Shown here: positions 1 to 12,154 of the stretch, piece after piece | How the letters are laid out: each line of letters begins with the position of its first letter | Position numbering within the stretch: the first letter of the stretch is position 1 | The notes under the pieces: model-generated | Seen by the model: the letters and a program-made list of their open reading frames with translations, nothing else | The model's database searches: none | Told to the model about the DNA's origin: nothing | Assembly: GCF_000208745.1 (NCBI RefSeq) | Contig: NC_030858.1 | Location: 11,474,454 to 11,538,453 of the forward strand | DNA length: 64,000 bases | Reading direction: 5' to 3' | Source of the DNA: Theobroma cacao | Lineage: Eukaryota > Streptophyta > Magnoliopsida > Malvales > Malvaceae | Program-made: the position numbers and the translations under genes

Positions 1-1
1 T

Positions 2-1545
2 CTAAGTCTGGTTAAAGAATTTTACTTTAGCATTGCTCTAAAAGAAAAAGAATTAGTAGATTCTGATAACTATGTAGAAGATGGCCTGAATGTCTATTTG
101 AATGGAAAAGAGTTTATTGTGACTGTTGGAGATTTAGGGAACCTGCTAAAATTAGAGGGTGAAGTAGGTGAATTTGAACTTCCAAAAAAATATGATCCAT
201 CCTCACTATGGGAGATCATCACTGAAAAGAAAGAAAAATACTCCTCTAAAAGTAATTCAAGTCTAATAATCAATCCATAGATTAGGATACTGCATTACTT
301 CATTGCAGCAAATATTCAAGGGAGGAGTGGAAGTCTTAGCTACATTAGCCTCCAAGATCTTTGGCTGATGGAACATACTTTTAATGGAGTGTCTTAAATC
401 TGGGGAAATTTATGATTGAGAAAATGAGAAGTGCCTGCAGACTTGATAAGGTAAATCTGCCATATGGGAATGTGATTACATCCCTTGTGCAGAAGAAAGG
501 AATATGGGCTAAAAGGTATGACATGGACCTAGTGAAAACCAAAGACCAAGCCATTTATTATGGCAGCTTAATTAAGATGGGGTATGTGCTCGATGGAGAG
601 AAGTTTATCAAAACCTCCAAAATTGGCCCAAGAAAATATCACAGTCTGCCTTCTCAACTTGAAGAAGCCCTTTTCAGATTTTCGAATGAGATGATTTTTA
701 ATTTGCTTATAAGGATTGATGGTAAGCTAACTGACCAAGGAGTGAAGCTACAGAAAATGGAAGATAAAATCACTGAGTTGGAAAACAAGCTGAAAGAGAA
801 AGAAAACATGACGTCTGAACTTGTGGCTACAGACAGTTCTGCCACATCCAATACTGCACCTGCACAGCAAAGTGCTGAAGGTTCAATAGAGCCAGCAGAG
901 AAGTCTGCAAGTTCTGGCAGTCAAGCAAAAGGCTCTACCTACAAGTCTACTAATCCTGTTTTGCAAATTGAGGACTCCCCACAAGGAGTTGATCAGCTAG
1001 CCAAATCACACTCCCTTAAACCTCAAAGCAAAAATGACTCAAAATAAGGAACTGAAGTAGCTGGTGCAGAAACTGAGAAACAATAGGCCTTTTCTCTAAA
1101 TTTAGAGAAAGTTTCCATTATGGACATTTTTTATCAAATGGTCAGAGAGGAACAAGCTGAAAAAGACACTGTCAAGACAGCAACTCAGAAGGATGGTGCA
1201 AATGTAAGAAAAGGAAAGAAACTTGCTTCAACTCCCAAACTAAATGCAAAAACAGGGAAACTAGAAGCTACCACAACACCACCAATTGAGGCAAAACAAC
1301 CAACCAAAGGAAGAAAGACTATGGAAACCAAGACAACTTTTCTCAAAAGAAGAAAGTCTTTCAGATTGGCAGAGAAGTCCAAACTAGTTTTAACCTCTTC
1401 TCCTCACAATCCAGTTCATGTTTCAAACAAATCTTCTCCAAACTCCTCTCCTAGAAAGTCATCTCCTCTCCGAGAACCCTCTCTGTTTCCTCTTAACCCT
1501 TTCTATGGAACTGAATCCTCACCCTTTGCCTCATCCAATGACTAG
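2..1545 (+). pseudogene. Post-pol (env-like) ORF region of a Sirevirus-like Ty1/copia element, copy 1
   Basis: The coding region is already open at the left edge of the window. Frame 2 runs to a stop at 278-280 and continues recognisably (...RILHYFIAANIQGRSGS...) to about 395, where the frame shifts. From 412 a long frame encodes the block LPYGNVITSLVQKKGIW and a predicted coiled coil (about residues 100-130, heptads around KLQKMEDKITELENKL), then a Ser/Thr/Ala-rich tail to a TAA at 1045-1047. The same frame reopens and from 1120 encodes a basic segment rich in KKR and Ser/Pro, ending at 1545. A second copy lies at 10397-11453, directly after a copia RNase H. That places this ORF downstream of pol, where Sireviruses carry their env-like gene; no membrane segment is visible. 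Frameshifted and not functional. Element assignment is inference from copy 2. Confidence 0.65.
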
Positions 1546-1661
1546 AATCCCCCTCCTTTGATGCTGACAAAAAGGGAGAGAAGTATGGTACCAAGGGAGC
1601 AGGAACTAAGAACCAAAGAATAATGTTTAAAAATAAAAAAAGTTAGGATAGAGGAATCAAG

Positions 1662-4175
1662 TGTGAGACTTTGACCTTTATAGACTCATAGATAGAAGTA
1701 GATGTGATATCCCTGATCAGGGATAATTTCATCATTTCTTTAGTAAGCCCCTAAAAGTAAGATTTTAAACAATATTATGGCCTAAGTAGGCCTAAGGCAT
1801 AAATGGATGATTAAATAAGGGTAAAATAATGAAGGAAATAAAAATGATGATGATTTCCACTATAGGTGCAAAATGGTCATTTTTCACCTTGGGTCAAAAT
1901 TTTTAGGTTTTCATGAACCCGAGCATTTCTAGACCATTATGGACCTTGTCCTAGTGTCAAAGGAGTAAAAGATTGCATAAAGGATTGGAAGAGAACAAGT
2001 TGACTTGTGAGGGCATTTTGATAATTTAAGTGGAGTGGATAAGCTTGGGTTATAAATATCTCTTTCTTCTAGCAGCTTCTTCTGCCATTTTCTAACAGCT
2101 TATTCTTCTTCTTCCTTCTTCTCTTTCACGTTGCTTCCAACCTCCATGGAAGCTTGATATGAACCTCCATAACGTCCCTCAAAATAGCTCCACTTTTCAT
2201 GCTTTTGGTGCACCCTTCCATAAACCCTTGTGCTCTTCCACTTTCTCATTTTAAAACCCTTAGAAAATCCTACTTCCATACTTTCTCTCACTAGCTAGGT
2301 GTTTAGAGAAAGAAAGAGAGAACTCCCATAATAGCTTGGAAAATTTTTTTGAAAGAATTTCAAAGTTGCAAAGCTATCAAGGTGAGTAGTAAATTGAAGT
2401 TGAGTTTTAAGTGTTGAGAATGGCTAGTAATCAGATTTGTGAGAGTTTATTTGTTGGGATTGTTATTCATTTAAGTGTGAATAGATTATTGCAAACAATA
2501 GCCATTTAATGGTAGTTGGAAACTAGTTAAGAATGACTAGTAGAACCCAATTTAGAAAATAGCTTTGGAATAGTATTAATGTCAAGTTGGGTTAATGGTG
2601 ATGTTGTTGTGCATGATAGGTTCCAACGAAGCCCCACCGTCCCATTTGGACCATTAGGGAAGTTAGAGTCGACTAAAGGTTCAACGAAATACCAGTGAGT
2701 GGACTTGCATTTCAAACTTGTTTTGGGAATGTGAATGTATTTGCACAAAATATTCGAATGATTTTATCCAACTTTTCTTTGAAAATGTGTGCTAGAGAAC
2801 AAGCCTTGATTAAATGTTTTTGATATTGTGCAATGTGAGATGTGTATAAGGATGAATCCATATGCTTTATATTATGTTGGTATGTATGTATATATCTTAT
2901 GAATATGTGCTGTGTATTGATGAATGATGTTGGGTGATGATGTTGAGTGTGCGAGTAGGGAGTGCACACATGATGACGATGTATGTATATGTAAATGTGT
3001 GTGTTATAGAAAGCTCATGAATATGGTTTATGGATGTAATGCATGTGAAATTTGAGATGATGAATCTTGAGAATTTCCCATTTTCTTGCAAATTGATTTT
3101 GATTGCAACACCAAATGGATTTTTAGTGCAAAGGAGGTCCTTTTTACACTTAGGTGCCCTGCTTCTGCTTGCAGCGAGAAACATTCTGTTTTGGTAGCCA
3201 ATAACTCGCCGCAGCAAGAAACTCTCAAGTTTGGGTACAGTGCTTTCACTTTGATAAAGATTTTGACCACATTATCGTCTGAACTGGATAAAGTGGTAAA
3301 CATAAAAGTTGTATCCCTGTCTCTTGTCTTTCTAATGGTTCAAAAATCAAGTCAATTGGTCTCCTGTAGCGGGAGATATGATAGAAAAATCGAAACACAT
3401 GCAAACTAACACTGTTTTCTCGCTGTAGCTAGAAATTTTCTATTTTGGTCGCCCGAATCTCGCTGCAGCGAGAAACTTGCTGCCATGCTTACTACCTTAC
3501 TTGATTTTGACATACTTTTCACCCATTTAACTTCATGGATTGATTATGGGTTTTTGCAACACTATGAGGTTATTAATCAAAGTTTGAAATGAGGGGTTTT
3601 TGGTAAAAAATTAAATCAATTGCATTGTCTTTGAAACAAGTGCATCATGATTTCCAAATTCTTCCTATTGATTGCTTGTTCCCTTCTTATATTCACTCAC
3701 TAGGTTTATACTCACCATTTTTAACTTCATGTTTTCAGCTTAAGAAGCAGCCAGTAACTAAGACAAGGTGTCCTCGTAGACTTGTATCCATCTTTTGGTA
3801 GGTATCAATGGCATTCAGTAACTGCACCTTCGCTATGGTTGCTCCTTTGGAAGTCTAGAGTCCTTTTTGTTGAACACACGTGCCCTGATGTAAATTGTTA
3901 AGACATGTATATGTCTTAAGCAATAAATGTTTATATTGTTTAATGTTGCCAATATGTAATGGCAAGGATTATATCATTTTGAATCATATAAATGTGAATA
4001 TATGGTTTCGATAGAAAAGTTTTGACATACTCGTTAGTAAGAACTTCGAAATACAGTGGTAAGAATGAATGATGAAATCGATGAATGGAGTCACATAGAT
4101 AGGCTTGCTTGGGCTTAGTGGGCTATGTCCATTAGGCCCATGCGCTAATCATGGCTCGAGAATTGGGTCGTGACA
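1662..4175 (+). mobile_element. Solo LTR, 2.5 kb gypsy-like family G (copy G1)
   Basis: Begins TGTGAGAC and ends GGGTCGTGACA, 2514 bp, flanked by near-identical 5 bp sequences (tcaag at 1657-1661, ccaag at 4176-4180). It interrupts the 3' untranslated part of the Sirevirus-like element. Three relatives occur in the window: 32241-34710 (opposite strand), 48807-51398 and 63351 to the window end. All share TG...CA ends and patches of homology, including the last ~80 bp with 32241-34710. No internal domains are present, so this is read as a solo LTR. The short ORFs inside (for example 3086-3409) are not supported as genes. Confidence 0.75.
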
Positions 4176-4821
4176 CCAAGAACCTAGGAAAGGAAAGAAA
4201 GTAGAACCAAGGGTGCATGAAATTAGAGAAATAGGATATAGGAAGCAAAACTAGTCTAGGGGCATTTTCGAAATACTTTTTAATCAACTATTATTTGTGC
4301 CTTGGTGGCACCTAAACACTCAGCTCTAATTTTGTTATTGATATGGATGTATGTGAAATATGAATGCTGATATGTTTATGATATTTAATTGTTGTAAACT
4401 AAAGTATGCTGATATTTTGATATGTTGACTGTCATAAACAAAATCTGCTGCTAATATGCTGATATGGATTTACATGATGATAAATGATGTTTATATAATG
4501 TCTGATGAGAATAAGTTATAGATGAAGTATATAACATATCAATTGAAATGTGAATGATGTAGACACAACTTGAAATCAATTGATTGTTGACAGTTACTGG
4601 AACAATAGATAAAAATTTGTCAAAACTTGCAGCTGAAAATCTCTGGATGCAAATCACTCTATATTGCTGCACATATATATTCTCTAAATATACAATATCA
4701 TTTTCTATATGATGAGAATAAAACTGGTTAAAACAAAATAAGCAAAATATGCACACACTAAAAGAGAGCTTATACTTAAGGGGAGCAATGAGTGTTTTGT
4801 CATCATCAAAAAGGGAGAGAT
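4176..4821 (+). other. 3' untranslated segment and polypurine tract of Sirevirus-like copy 1
   Basis: Resumes the element interrupted by the solo LTR at 1662-4175. It is AT-rich with no coding potential and resembles 11454-12154 of copy 2, including the stretch leading into the LTR (cacacactaa..., then a ggggagca motif). It ends in a purine-rich tract aaaaagggagaga (about 4808-4820) immediately before the LTR, as expected for plus-strand priming. Confidence 0.6.
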
Positions 4822-5888
4822 TGTTGGCCCCATTAGTTTTCGATGATAATAAAACATTCCCATTTATTTGTGTCTAATTCCTTTATTTAAGTGTGCAAGA
4901 AATTAATATATGAAATTAATTTCTTAACTCTTCAAAGGGTATTTTTGGAAGAAAAAGAGAAATAAAATCAACAATATGTAACTGAAAAACAAGGAGGAAG
5001 CTTGTTGGTTAAACAAGGAAGAACATTGGTTGACCAAATTTTCAAATTGGAGAAATGGCGGGCTGAAGAGTTTGAGAAACAGAACCAACTTAGTCAACCA
5101 AGTCAATCGACTAAGTGCCCTCTGCCAAAATCTGCAAACCAGAAATAGAATCAACTTAGTCAACCAAGTTAGTCGACTAAGAGCTTTCTGTCTGCAATTT
5201 GAACCAAAACACTACAAGACAGATTAACAACTAGAACTCATCCTCAATTGTTTCCAACGGCTATAAACTGTCAAACTGCCATCAGAGTTGCATCTCCAAG
5301 TACAAAAGGGTCTTCTAACAATAAGAAACTAGTTTTGTTGAAGCCTTGAATGAGATTTGAGCTTTAGAAAGAAAAAAAAATCAGAAAAGCTTCACTGCAC
5401 TTGTCTGCACTTTAACACCTACTTTGTGCATTTGTATTTAACACTCAATCCTGTACTAATCAGATCATCAAGTGATCATAGGTACTTTCTTTTACCACCT
5501 TTCTTGTATACTTAGAGTAAGGGAGTCACTCTAAAGGGTTGTTCAAGCTTGGGAAAGCTGGAATGTTATAGGTTGTGGTTAAGCCTTGGAAAACCACTTT
5601 GGGTTTTAGTTGAGCCCGTCAAAAACTAGTGTAAAGGTTTTGGCTGAGCCTACAAAAAGTCATTGTAAAAGCTTGGTGAAAGCTTGTGAATTTCATCGGA
5701 TTCTTAGTGAATCATTGAAAAAATCTTTGGTTGGATAATCAAGGTAGTAGATGTAGGTCTTGGACCGAACCACTCTAAATTGTTGTGCACTTTATACTCT
5801 GTTTTTACTTTCTTAAGTTCTGGAAATTAGTTTCACATCTTGTCAAGAGCCAAATTGTGCTATTCACCCCCCCTTTAGCACATATTAA
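4822..5888 (+). mobile_element. 3' LTR of Sirevirus-like copia copy 1
   Basis: Starts TGTTGGCCCC right after the polypurine tract and aligns along its length with the LTRs at 12155-13320 and, reverse-complemented, 6922-8019. The alignment is lost about a dozen bases before the expected CCAACA end, so the right end seems truncated where gypsy internal sequence begins. It contains two ~66 bp units each with a pair of TTAGTCRACYAAG-like palindromes (5089-5115 and 5155-5182). Confidence 0.75.
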
Positions 5889-6183
5889 CAAGATCAATAT
5901 GCATAATCCTTCAAAGGCTTGGTCTCTTCCTCTTGTTGATCAAACATTGTTTTACTTGAAGCATAAATTTTTTTATTTTTCTTCTGAAGTCTATGAAAAG
6001 TTTTTTCGATTTCTGGATCAAAAGGAACAATTTCTAAATTTCGGGCTCTTCGCATATAACGACCAAAAGTACCTGAAAATTAAAGAAAAAAAAAAGTCTA
6101 GATTAAAATTAAGAATGCTTGGTATTACTATTAACAAAAAAGAATTAAAAATCAATTTCACAACAATGGCGCCAAAAACTTAT
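5889..6183 (-). mobile_element. Internal 5' fragment of a TGGCGCC-primed gypsy element with primer-binding site
   Basis: Reading on the minus strand, the LTR end at 6184 is followed by a short spacer and TGGCGCCATTGTTG (about 6162-6175). This matches the TGGCGCC-type primer site typical of the Athila/Tat gypsy lineages. The untranslated leader follows and then a few codons reading PLKDYA, like a gag start, before the Sirevirus-like LTR is met. Only the first ~300 bp of the internal region survives. The 134-residue + strand ORF across this stretch (5785-6189) spans two unrelated elements and is not a gene. Confidence 0.55.
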
Positions 6184-8825
6184 TGTTGAATTTTCTACTC
6201 ATGCAAGTGTACGTATCGCAAAGTTAGTATAGATATGAGTAGAGTGTCGATCTCACAGAAAATTAAATTAATCCTTACAGTTAATTACTAAAATTAACAC
6301 ACCTTAACTTTATCTAAACAATTAAAATTAAAAGGAAAATTTAAATTAATAAACTAATAACGAAAACTAAAACTTAATCTAAAATCTATTAGCAAATTTA
6401 CTTTATTAAATGTGAATGACTACCAAACCTAAGATTATGATATCCCTCAATACTTTATCTGATTATTGTCTCTCTCTTTTAACTCAGTTTGATAGATTAA
6501 GTTGCTAACCTAGAGTCCTAAATTATTTACAAGTCTTTGTCAAGTTTCTTATAAAAATATCTCTCTCAATTAATTTACTATATGTCTATGCAAATTAAAT
6601 TGAAGAAAAATTCATTAAGTTTGTGCTCTAATTTTGGCTACGTACGGCTTATAGGTGTATGTCTACCCTATATGCAAATCAAACCACCTAATCACTAAAT
6701 GCATTCGATCATATGTTATTCTATTCAAAGTCTACCTAAATCTCCTTCATCAAGTTTTAACTTAGATTTCTAATTCAATCTAATCGGTGATCAGGCAATT
6801 AGAAGCATTACGAATATAATAAAATAAACAATTTAAATCTATCAAACATAAGTAAAAGAGAGATAAATAATTTAGACTATATATTGAGTTCAATCATCAT
6901 CTTAGATTAGAAATTTAGTTCTGTTGGTCCCAAATAATATGTGCTAGAGGGGGTGAATAGCACAATTTGGCTCTTTTAAAAAATGTCTCTAAGTGTAGAC
7001 AAATGCAAGATAAATGAAAGAAAGAAAATAAAACAAAAACAGAGAAAACAAGACAGCAAAATTTAAAGTGGTTCGGTCCAAGACCTACATCCACTACCTT
7101 GATTATCCAACCAAGGATTTTCCAACTAATCCACTAAGAACCGGTGAAATTCACAAGCTTTCACCAAGCTTTACAATGGCTTTTACCAAGCTTAGCCAAA
7201 ACCTTTTACACTAGTTTTTCCCGGGCTCAACTATAACCCAACACCTAACTTTTCAAGGTTAAGTTAGAACCTTAACACATTCAAGCAAACCTAGCTTGAA
7301 ACAACCACTTAGAGTGACTCCCTCACTCTAAGAATATAAGAAAAGAAGTAAAAGAAAGTATCTATGATCACAAGTTGATCTAAATGGTACAAGGTTGAGT
7401 GCAAAGTACAAATACAAAGGATGGGCATTTTAGTGCAGTAAGATGTAAAAGAGATTTTTTGGTTTTTCAACTCTTTTTGACTCAAATCCCTTCCAAAACT
7501 TCCAAAAAACTTGTTTCTAACTGTTGAAAGACCCTTTTATACTTGGAGAAACATCTCTGATGAGAATTTGATAGTTTTCTAGCCATTGAAGACAGTTGGG
7601 AATCGGTTCTAATCATTACTTTGTCTTTTAGTGCAGATTTCAAACTTGCAAGCAGAATGCTCTTAGTCGACTAAGTCGATTCTATTTTCTGCTCCCTGTA
7701 TTTGGTAGTTTTGGCAGTGTGTACTTAGTCGACTAACCCTTATCTTGGTCGACTAAGTTGGTTCTGTTTCTCAATATTCTTCAGCCCACCATTTCTCCAA
7801 TTTAAATTTTAGTCAACCAACATTCTTCATTGTTTAACTAAAGACTTTCCTCTTAGTTGATCAATCATTTTTCTTCATTTTCATGATTCCTGATATATAC
7901 ATTTGAAAGGTTGATTTATTATTTCCATATGACTTTTTGTCCTCCACACTTAGATAGAAATGTTAAACACAAATGAAATGGGAATGTTTTATTATCATCA
8001 AAAACTAATGGAGCCAACAAGTTCCCCATCAAGTCACACATCATCATTAAATAAAATATAAACATTAAAATTAAAACCAAGAAAATAAGAGAATAAAAGA
8101 AATATAGAAAAACTCAAGAATTGTGTTCTTGATCTCCAAATCTCCTTGAATTCTGCAAATTCTTCTTAGCTTCAATGACTTTATGGCTTGACTCTCCAAT
8201 GTCAATCTTGTGTTTTCTTCTTTTCTTCCCTTTTAAGTTCTCCGAAAGGTTGTTTTTATAGGCTTTGAAGTTAAACCAAGTTGGGTGAAGAAAGAAGTCA
8301 ATTTCAGCTAGGATTTCCTTATCAAACTATGGAAGTTGCAGCTTTGCCAAATTAATTAACAGAAATCGCAATTGCTCTAGGACTACTGCAGTGTGTCAAA
8401 TTTGACAAGATTTTTTACCATTCTACAGGCCAAACTGGATGAAGTGTTAAACATAAAAGTTGTATATCTTTTTCTTATCTTTCCAATGGATCAAGAATCG
8501 CTTCATTTGAAGCTTTGTAGAAACCTTTATGGTCAAAATACCAAAATATATGCATTGGAAGTCTGCACCTCAAAATTGCTCTCATTCTTCCATTAAAATT
8601 CTTTTTTCAAACACCTACAAAAGCACAAATTAATCAATAACAACCTATCTTAACCACATTAACACTAAATTAAACATAAAATTAACCAAGATTAGATTGA
8701 CTCACCTAAAATAACTAATTTAAAATAATTAAATAAAACCTACACTTTTCTATGCATTACTACAAAAACCTAGCCAAATTATTATCAAAATTAAGCTCAA
8801 ATAACTCTATATCATAGAGTTATCA
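6184..8825 (-). mobile_element. Gypsy (Athila/Tat-like) 5' LTR, with a nested solo LTR
   Basis: On the minus strand the LTR runs from TGATAACTCTA (at 8825) to ...TTCAACA (at 6184), about 1.5 kb once the nested 1.1 kb insertion at 6922-8019 is removed. It matches the + strand LTR at 47698-51753, which gives the empty site for the nested insertion (gggaactaag near 48437). The outermost bases form an inverted repeat, ATAACTCTATgATATAGAGTTAT. It lies between Sirevirus-like copy 1 and the truncated pol of copy 2. Confidence 0.7.
6922..8019 (-). mobile_element. Solo LTR of the Sirevirus-like copia family, nested in the gypsy LTR
   Basis: 1098 bp, + strand ends TGTTGGTCCC...GGAGCCAACA, flanked by a perfect 5 bp target duplication agttc (6917-6921 and 8020-8024). 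It is the reverse complement of the LTRs at 4822-5888 and 12155-13320. Two palindromic TTAGTCGACTAA clusters sit at about 7660-7765. No internal sequence remains, consistent with LTR-LTR recombination. Confidence 0.85.
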
Positions 8826-10309
8826 CCATGCAAGAGGAACTTGATCAGTTTAAAAGAAACCATGTGTGGACATTAGTTTCTAGGTCTTTAAACCACATTA
8901 TTGTCGACACAAAATGGGTGTTTAGGAATAAGGTAGATGAGCAAGGAAATATAGTTAGAAATAAAGCTAGGTTGGTAGCACAAGGATACAACCAAGAGGA
9001 AGGAATTGACTATGATGAAACCTTTGTAGCGGTTGCTAGGATAGAAGCCATAAGATTGTTACTTGCTTTTGCATACTTTATGAATTTTAAATTATTCCAA
9101 ATGGATGTAAAAAGTACATTTTTAAATGGTTTCATTCAAGGGGAAGTATATGGTGAACAACCTCTTGGATTTGAAAACTTTGAAAAACCAGATCATGTTT
9201 TCAAACTACATAAAGCCTTGTATGGATTGAAACAAGCTCCTAGATCTTAGTATGAGAGGCTTTCAGAAGTTTTGGTTAAGAAAGGTTATGTTAGAGGCAA
9301 TATTGATACAACATTGTTTGTTAAAAGATGCTTAAATGATTTAATTGTTGTTCAAATCTATGTGCATGATATTGTTTTTGGTGCAACTAATGAGGCTTTA
9401 TGCAAGAAATTTGCTGAAGAAATAAAGGGTGAATTTGAGATGAGCATGATAGGAGAGTTGAAATTCTTTCTGGGGCTTCAAATCAAACAAAGTGAGAAAG
9501 GAATCTTCATCAACCAAGAAAGATATATTCAAGACATGCTCAAAAAATTTGATATGCTGAAGCTGAAATCAATTTGCACAGCAATGAGTCCATCCATCAG
9601 ACTTGATGTAAATGAAAAAGAAAAGGATGTTGATCAAAAACTCTATAGAGGTATGATCGGATCACTACTCTATTTAACAACTAGCAGGCTTGATATCCAA
9701 TTCAGTGTATGTCTGTGTGCTCGTTTTCAATCTCAACCCAAGGAATCACACCTGACTACTATTAAAAGAATTTTTAGATACCTCATTGACACACAAACTT
9801 TAGGCATATGGTATCCTAGGGAATCATCCTTTAGTCTAGTTGGATATTCAGATGCAAATTTTGCTGGCAGCAAAATAAATAAAAAGAGCACTAGCAGAAC
9901 CTGCTAGTTTCTAGGTAGTATGCTTGTGTCATGGTCAAGCAAAAAGTAGAATTCAGTTGCTCTCTCTACAACTGAAGTTGAATATGTATCTCTAGGTAAC
10001 TGTTGTACTCAAATCTTATGGATTAAACAATAACCAAAAGACTATGGAATATCAATGCATAACGTACCAATATATTATGACAATACAAGTGCAATCAACA
10101 TTTCAAAAAAACCTGTACAGCATTCTAGGACTAAGCATATTGAGATTAGACATCACTTTGTTAGAGATCATGTAGTGAAAGATTACATTAAAATTGAGTT
10201 TGTAAATACTTTGCATCAATTAGCAGACATCTTCACCAAACGCTTAAATGAGGATAGATTTTGTGAGATTATAAGAAATTTAGGGATGATTAATATGCAG
10301 GAGTTGTAG
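8826..10309 (+). pseudogene. Ty1/copia pol fragment: reverse transcriptase and RNase H (Sirevirus-like copy 2)
   Basis: Encodes the C-terminal half of a copia polyprotein. The RT begins at MQEELDQFKRNHVW, with the KWVFRNK and KARLVAQGYNQ blocks, QMDVKSTFLNG, KALYGLKQAPR and the catalytic-site region YVHDIVFG (canonical YVDDI, so the first Asp is His). RNase H follows with ALSTTEVEY and a DIFTKRL end at 10309. Upstream pol, integrase and gag are absent: the gypsy LTR abuts the first codon. In-frame stops include TAG at 9248 (expected Trp after QAPR), TAG at 9904 and further stops around 9947 and 10030. Closest to Sirevirus-type copia by its position next to the post-pol ORF and its LTR context. 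Confidence 0.85.
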
Positions 10310-10396
10310 AAAAGTTTTTAGTTTTTACACATAAAACAGGAATAGTATACTGGGTGAAGAAAATGGGCAGATAATACCGCCAAGCTGAAAAATAAA

Positions 10397-11453
10397 ATGA
10401 GAGGAGCCTATCGAGGAGACAAAATAAATTTGCCTTATGGAAATGTCATTACTTCCCTGGTTCAGAAAAAGGGAATATGGAGCTCAAGGTATCAAATGGA
10501 TTTAGTAAAAAGCAAGGACCAAGCTATTTACCTTGGGAGTCTGCTTAAAATGGGGTATAAGCTTGATAGAGAGAATATGTTAAAACCCCCAAGGCCACTT
10601 CTGGAAAAGAGTCTTCTCTGCCTGCTCAACCAGAAATAGCTCCCTCACAGTTCTTTAATGAAATACTTTTCAACCTACTTATGAGGATTGATGGAAAACT
10701 GATTGACCAAGTAGTAAGAATGCAAAAAATTGAAAAGAAATTGGCAGAACTGGAAAAGGTATTGAAGGAAAAAAAGAAAAATGCCTTATGAACCTGCAGC
10801 TGTTGATACCTCTACAACTCCAAGTCTTGCAAAAGGATAAGGTGCTGAAGGTTCTGCTTTCCAGGCCAAGGTCATGAACCTAAAGTAGATCAATCAAGGA
10901 AAACCCCTTCACCTGAACCACAAAAGGAATCTGAATCAAAATAAGGAACTGAGGTGCTTGGCTCACTGGATTAAAATCCTCCGTCTCTTCCAAAACCTTA
11001 GAAAGAGCAGCCTTCTCCTCTTCATTCTGAGGAAGTATCAATCATGGACATTTTCCATCAGATGGTCAGGGAAGAGCAGGTAGAAAAGGAAGCAGTTAAA
11101 GCACAAGCATAGAAGTCTGCATCCACTGAACTAGCTTCCACAACAGAAGAGCAATAGGGTAAAGGAAAAGAAAAAGCTGCTGCAACTCCACAAGCCAAAT
11201 CAAAACCACTTGGCAAAGGAAAGAAAACAATGGCCACCAAGACCAAATTCCTCAAAAAAAGAAAATCCTCCAGAATAGCTGAAAAAGCTAGACCATCAGT
11301 CATTTCTTCTCCTCAGGATCCTCTTAAAATTTCTGATAAATCATCCCCTGAACCCTCACCATAGAAATCACCTCTAAAACCACCTCCTAAACCCCTTAAT
11401 GTACGATATTTTACTGATGAATCCTCTCCCTCATCCTCTTCAGAAGATGCATA
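10397..11453 (+). pseudogene. Post-pol (env-like) ORF region, Sirevirus-like copy 2
   Basis: Starts 88 bp after the copia RNase H stop. It repeats the block LPYGNVITSLVQKKGIW, the DLVKSKDQAIYLGSLLKMGY segment, the coiled-coil region (frameshifted, about 10660-10790) and, from 11044, the basic C-terminal module MDIFHQMVREEQ. The N-terminal part seen in copy 1 (2-395) is missing. Stops interrupt it at several points, including a TAA at 10942-10944 in the same place and context (tcaaaataaggaactga) as the TAA at 1045 in copy 1. Function of the protein is unknown; a structural or envelope-like role is only proposed for Sireviruses. Confidence 0.6.
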
Positions 11454-12154
11454 ATTATCCTTAAGATTTGATGATGACAAAAAAAGGGAGAATTAAGGTA
11501 CTATTAGGGTACAGAGTCTAAAGAAGAACTAGGGGTAATTAAGGGTAATTTAGGAATATTGACTACTATTTTTATTTTCTTGTTGTTTTTGCCTTAACAG
11601 TTGAACAATTAAATTTGACTTTACTAATAGATGTTTTTGAATGTTGATAAACATTGCTGGTTATGTTTTTGGATGTTGACAAGTTGATGGCTGAATATTT
11701 AAATCTGTTATTAAAGTTTCTGCCATTGAGTTTTTGCTTCTGCTTTGGTGCTGATATTGGGCTGTCATGCTGATGATTGATCTCTAATATGATAATGTGA
11801 ATGGAAAATGGCTGAGGATGTATATGAATGCTAATTATATTATATCTATTGAATAATTAATGGCATAAATAAAATCTGATAACAATACACTATTGATTGA
11901 CACTTTCGAAATATTGATGAAAATCTGTCAATAGTTACCTACTGTCTGCATAAATATATTCTGAATGTAGAATGTCATTGTCTGTATGACATGAATAAAA
12001 ATTTGCTAAAATAAATAAGTAAAATAAGCACACACTAAGGGGGAGCACTCACTTAGGGGGAGAAATCCTCATTTTCTGTGCAGAACTAAAAAAATTAAAT
12101 GGACACTCTGCTATTAATCAATGAATGTTTTGTCATCATCAAAAAGAGGGAGAT
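11454..12154 (+). other. 3' untranslated region and polypurine tract of Sirevirus-like copy 2
   Basis: AT-rich, noncoding, similar in composition and motifs to 4176-4821. It ends with tcatcatcaaaaagagggaga directly before the LTR at 12155. No gene seen. Confidence 0.55.

Noticed and set aside
2527..3409. Several ORFs on both strands
   Set aside because: All lie inside the solo LTR at 1662-4175 and show no conserved protein features.
5785..6189. 134-residue + strand ORF
   Set aside because: It runs across the end of a Sirevirus-like LTR into antisense gypsy leader and primer site; no protein motif.
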